From positions 1 through 6,051 of the forward strand of contig CALHWR010000007.1 in assembly GCA_938036665.1 (NCBI GenBank): a stretch of DNA of 6,051 nt. The letters are read 5' to 3'. Positions 4,357-6,051 of the stretch are shown one piece after another (positions within the stretch are counted from its first letter, which is position 1; each line of letters opens with the position of its first letter). A model generated the notes under the pieces. The model did not search any database, was not told where the DNA came from, and was given only the letters and a program-made list of their open reading frames with translations. Position numbers and translations under genes: made by a program. Source of the DNA: an uncultured Collinsella sp. GTDB lineage: Bacteria > Actinomycetota > Coriobacteriia > Coriobacteriales > Coriobacteriaceae.

Positions 4357-5634
4357 TTAGTCCAGACCACTAAACGAAGGATAGGCGCTCTCGCCGTGCT
4401 GACTCGCATCCAGGCCCAGTGCCTCGTCGGCCTCGTCCACGCGCAGGCTACCGTGGAACAGCGCCTTGACCACCGCGGCGATCACCAAGTCGAGCATCAG
4501 CACAATAACGACCGTCACCACAATGCCCAGAACCTGCGAGACAAGCAGCGACACGTCGCCCGTGTAGAACAGGCCGCCCTTACCGGTCCACGAGAGCTCC
4601 GGCACGCAGAACAGGCCCGTGAGCACACCGCCCAAGATGCCGCCGATACCGTGGCAACCGAACGCGTCGAGCGCATCGTCGTAGCCGAACTTGGTCTTAA
4701 GATGGCTGATGGCCAGATAGCAGACGGGCGATACGATCAGGCCCATGACCAGCGCCGCCCACGGCTCGACAAAGCCCGCACCCGGCGTAACCACCACAAG
4801 GCCCGCAACCAAACCGGTGCTAGCACCCACCAGCGTGGGACGACCGGTGTGCACGCGCTCGACGACAAGCCACGAGACCATGCCCGCCGCGCTGGCCGTC
4901 ACGGTGTTGAGGATGGCGAGTGCCGCCACGGCGTCGGCCTTAAACTCGCTGCCGCCGTTAAAGCCAAACCAACCAAACCAAAGTAGACCGGCGCCCAGCG
5001 CCACAAACGGCACGTTATGCGGACGGTAGCTCACCATGCCAAAGCCGCGACGACGGCCGAGCATTAAGCAGAGAATCAGGCCCGTGAGACCGGACGAAAT
5101 GTGTACCACGTCGCCGCCGGCAAAGTCGAGCGCGCCGATGATGTCGCCGATAAAGGAACCATCGCCGCCCCAAACCATGTGGGCGAGCGGCGCATAGACC
5201 ACGAGCAGCCAAATGCCCAGGAAGGCCGTCATGGCACCAAACTTAACGCGGCCTGCCAGACTGCCCGTAACGATAGCGGCGGTGATCATGGCAAACGCCA
5301 TCTGGAAGGCGATGTTGATGATCTGAGGGTAGACGGCACCATCCGCAGCATTGCCCTCGGCCGCCTGCAGCACCTGGTTGAGCACCGGCAGGCACAGCAA
5401 CTGGTCAAAGCCGCCAATAAACGGGCTAGAACCGTCGCCACCGTAGGCCAGCGACCAGCCGGCAACAATCCACAGCACACCAACCAGGCCAATGGCGCCA
5501 AAGCACATAAGCATGGTGTTGATGACATTTTTGCGCCTGGACAGGCCGCCATAGAAAAACGCCAGACCCGGTGTCATTAAAAACACGAGCATGGTGCAGA
5601 TGAGCATAAACGTTGTCGATCCCGTATCGTACAT
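4357..5634 (-). CDS. amtB: Ammonium transporter (Amt family)
   Basis: This is a 425-residue inner-membrane channel, trimeric in the family, conducting ammonium/ammonia. Seen: about 11 hydrophobic segments starting at residue 8, the family signature DFAGGDVVHISSG (170-182), and pore residues matching E. coli AmtB F107, W148, D160, H168, F215, S219 and H318 as F110, W155, D170, H178, F225, S229 and H328. The cytoplasmic tail LRVDEADEALGLDASQHGES (397-416) is the conserved PII-docking segment. LAGR at 126-129 has Gly where LAER is usual. I start at ATG 5634, with GGGGAG 3 nt upstream and the first helix following directly. A reading from 5748 would add 38 residues without a domain and run through the repeat-bearing leader. 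It heads an operon with the PII gene. The tandem repeats upstream probably carry nitrogen control. Confidence 0.95.
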   Translation of the reverse strand: MYDTGSTTFMLICTMLVFLMTPGLAFFYGGLSRRKNVINTMLMCFGAIGLVGVLWIVAGWSLAYGGDGSSPFIGGFDQLLCLPVLNQVLQAAEGNAADGAVYPQIINIAFQMAFAMITAAIVTGSLAGRVKFGAMTAFLGIWLLVVYAPLAHMVWGGDGSFIGDIIGALDFAGGDVVHISSGLTGLILCLMLGRRRGFGMVSYRPHNVPFVALGAGLLWFGWFGFNGGSEFKADAVAALAILNTVTASAAGMVSWLVVERVHTGRPTLVGASTGLVAGLVVVTPGAGFVEPWAALVMGLIVSPVCYLAISHLKTKFGYDDALDAFGCHGIGGILGGVLTGLFCVPELSWTGKGGLFYTGDVSLLVSQVLGIVVTVVIVLMLDLVIAAVVKALFHGSLRVDEADEALGLDASQHGESAYPSFSGLD

Positions 5635-5691
5635 TCGCTCCCCCTTGGTCGCATGAACGTTGTCGGCGCTCATGATGCGGCCGAGGGGCAA

Positions 5692-5730
5692 CTGGTGTAG
5701 ACCAGATACGGCGTTGTTAAACGCTGCGTT
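5692..5730. promoter_or_regulatory. amtB leader dyads and possible -35 element
   Basis: CTGGT-GTAG-ACCAG (5692-5705) and AACGC-T-GCGTT (5720-5730) are small perfect dyads in the amtB leader. GCGTTGT also recurs at 5711-5717 and 5726-5732. On the minus strand TTAACA (5720-5715) is a 5/6 match to the -35 consensus, but I see no good -10 at the right spacing (best TACACC, 15 bp away). This would fit an activator-dependent promoter served by the upstream tandem repeats. Confidence 0.3.
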
Positions 5731-5737
5731 GTCGAAT

Positions 5738-5801
5738 GGAAACGGCACCGCAATCTTGGAAACGGCGCGGCAACGGACGCGAAACGAACGGGAAACGTGC
5801 G
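5738..5801. repeat. Tandem 11-bp repeats (GGAAACGGNCG-like) upstream of amtB
   Basis: Four contiguous 11-bp units occupy 5758-5801 on the plus strand: GGAAACGGCGC, GGCAACGGACG, CGAAACGAACG, GGAAACGTGCG. A fifth GGAAACGGC copy at 5738 is placed 20 bp before the first unit, so the 10-mer TGGAAACGGC occurs exactly twice, at 5737 and 5757. The 11-bp period puts every core on one face of the helix. The array lies 104 to 167 bp upstream of the amtB start, in noncoding DNA. Binding by a nitrogen regulator is inferred from position. I know no named box with this pattern. Confidence 0.7.
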
Positions 5802-5832
5802 AACGAGAAGGGCGCGCTTGGCTCCGCTCTGG

Positions 5833-6051
5833 CTAGCGCCGGAACAGCTCGCGGGCTCGGTCGCGGAGGTCGGTAGCTCGAATGACACCCTCGTAACGAT
5901 TGATGCGCAGACGCGGGAAGGCGTTAAAGAAGCGTAGGTCGCGGCGGCTGAGTGACACGCTCGGTACCGGGCGGCTCATGCGCTTGCCGGCAAGGCGACG
6001 ACCGAGCGACGGACGCGGCATACTCGGCGCGGCATCGGCCACGCGGCGGGC
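5833..6051 (-). CDS. C-terminal end of an unidentified basic protein (partial)
   Basis: An open frame enters from the right edge and ends at TAG (5835-5833), giving 72 residues with no start needed inside the window; GTG 6042 and ATG codons inside are probably internal. The sequence is Arg-rich. A Pro/Arg linker (SMPRPSLGRRLAGKRMSRP) is followed by about 40 residues that look folded and end RDRARELFRR, suggesting a terminal amphipathic helix. I do not recognise the family. Its stop lies about 200 bp before the amtB start and no clear terminator follows. Coding is supported by the frame staying open to the edge and by position, not by homology, so a chance open frame in high-GC DNA is possible. 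Confidence 0.5.
   Translation of the reverse strand, partial: ARRVADAAPSMPRPSLGRRLAGKRMSRPVPSVSLSRRDLRFFNAFPRLRINRYEGVIRATDLRDRARELFRR

Noticed and set aside
4332..4369. TGGTCTG/CAGACCA inverted repeat across the amtB stop codon
   Set aside because: Only 7-bp arms with a 24-bp loop partly inside coding sequence and no U-tract; likely chance, and a terminator between amtB and its PII gene would be unexpected.
3931..4986. 351-codon plus-strand frame opposite the PII and amtB genes
   Set aside because: His/Arg/Gln-rich reversed coding sequence running across two certain genes.
5635..5748. 38-residue N-terminal extension of AmtB
   Set aside because: No ribosome site for it, no homology expected before the first helix, and GGGGAG precedes ATG 5634.
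5738..5801. CRISPR array or coding repeat as an explanation of the tandem 11-mers
   Set aside because: Units are too short and have no spacers for CRISPR. The frames through the region have no plausible start or domain, and a gene stop at 5833 precedes it.
1..6051. tRNA, rRNA, riboswitch, integrase or transposase
   Set aside because: No cloverleaf-like, rRNA-like or known riboswitch core pattern was seen, and no protein shows integrase or transposase motifs.

Overview
The window carries a compact stretch of a high-GC bacterial chromosome in which every gene I can support lies on the minus strand, so the reading order runs from 6051 down to 1. Protein style (ammonium channel plus PII pair, Cof-type HAD phosphatase, several TetR regulators, TTG/ATG starts with strong Shine-Dalgarno sites) and GC-rich codon use suggest an actinobacterium. 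My best guess is a gut Coriobacteriia member such as Collinsella or a relative. This is an impression from protein style, not a search result.

Layout in transcription order: (1) 6051-5833, the C-terminal end of a basic protein of unknown function. (2) A 198-bp leader (5832-5635) with a striking run of 11-bp tandem repeats, then amtB (5634-4357) and a PII gene (4308-3970), forming an ammonium uptake and nitrogen-sensing operon. The PII lacks the usual modifiable Tyr51. (3) A TetR regulator (3895-3233) ending at an intrinsic terminator, followed by an MFS exporter (3132-1870) with distinctly lower GC. Two near-identical 19-bp palindromes flank the exporter's control region and are very likely this TetR's operators, so the pair reads as a regulator-efflux cassette. 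(4) A HAD-IIB phosphatase (1760-897) whose promoter, Shine-Dalgarno site and start codon are embedded in a perfect 22-bp inverted repeat. (5) A REP-like palindrome (868-896) and an operator-rich promoter region, then a second TetR regulator (775-65), followed after 12 bp by the first 17 codons of another gene running off the window.

Most of the novelty is in the intergenic DNA. There are the tandem 11-mers upstream of amtB. There are also two genes (HAD and the second TetR in coordinate order) where an inverted repeat straddles the -10 element. Readthrough RNA from the upstream gene would then fold over the translation start, while RNA from the gene's own promoter would not. I saw no RNA genes, CRISPR arrays, transposases or phage genes, and no plus-strand gene that I would support. 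No gene-free stretch exceeds 300 bases.
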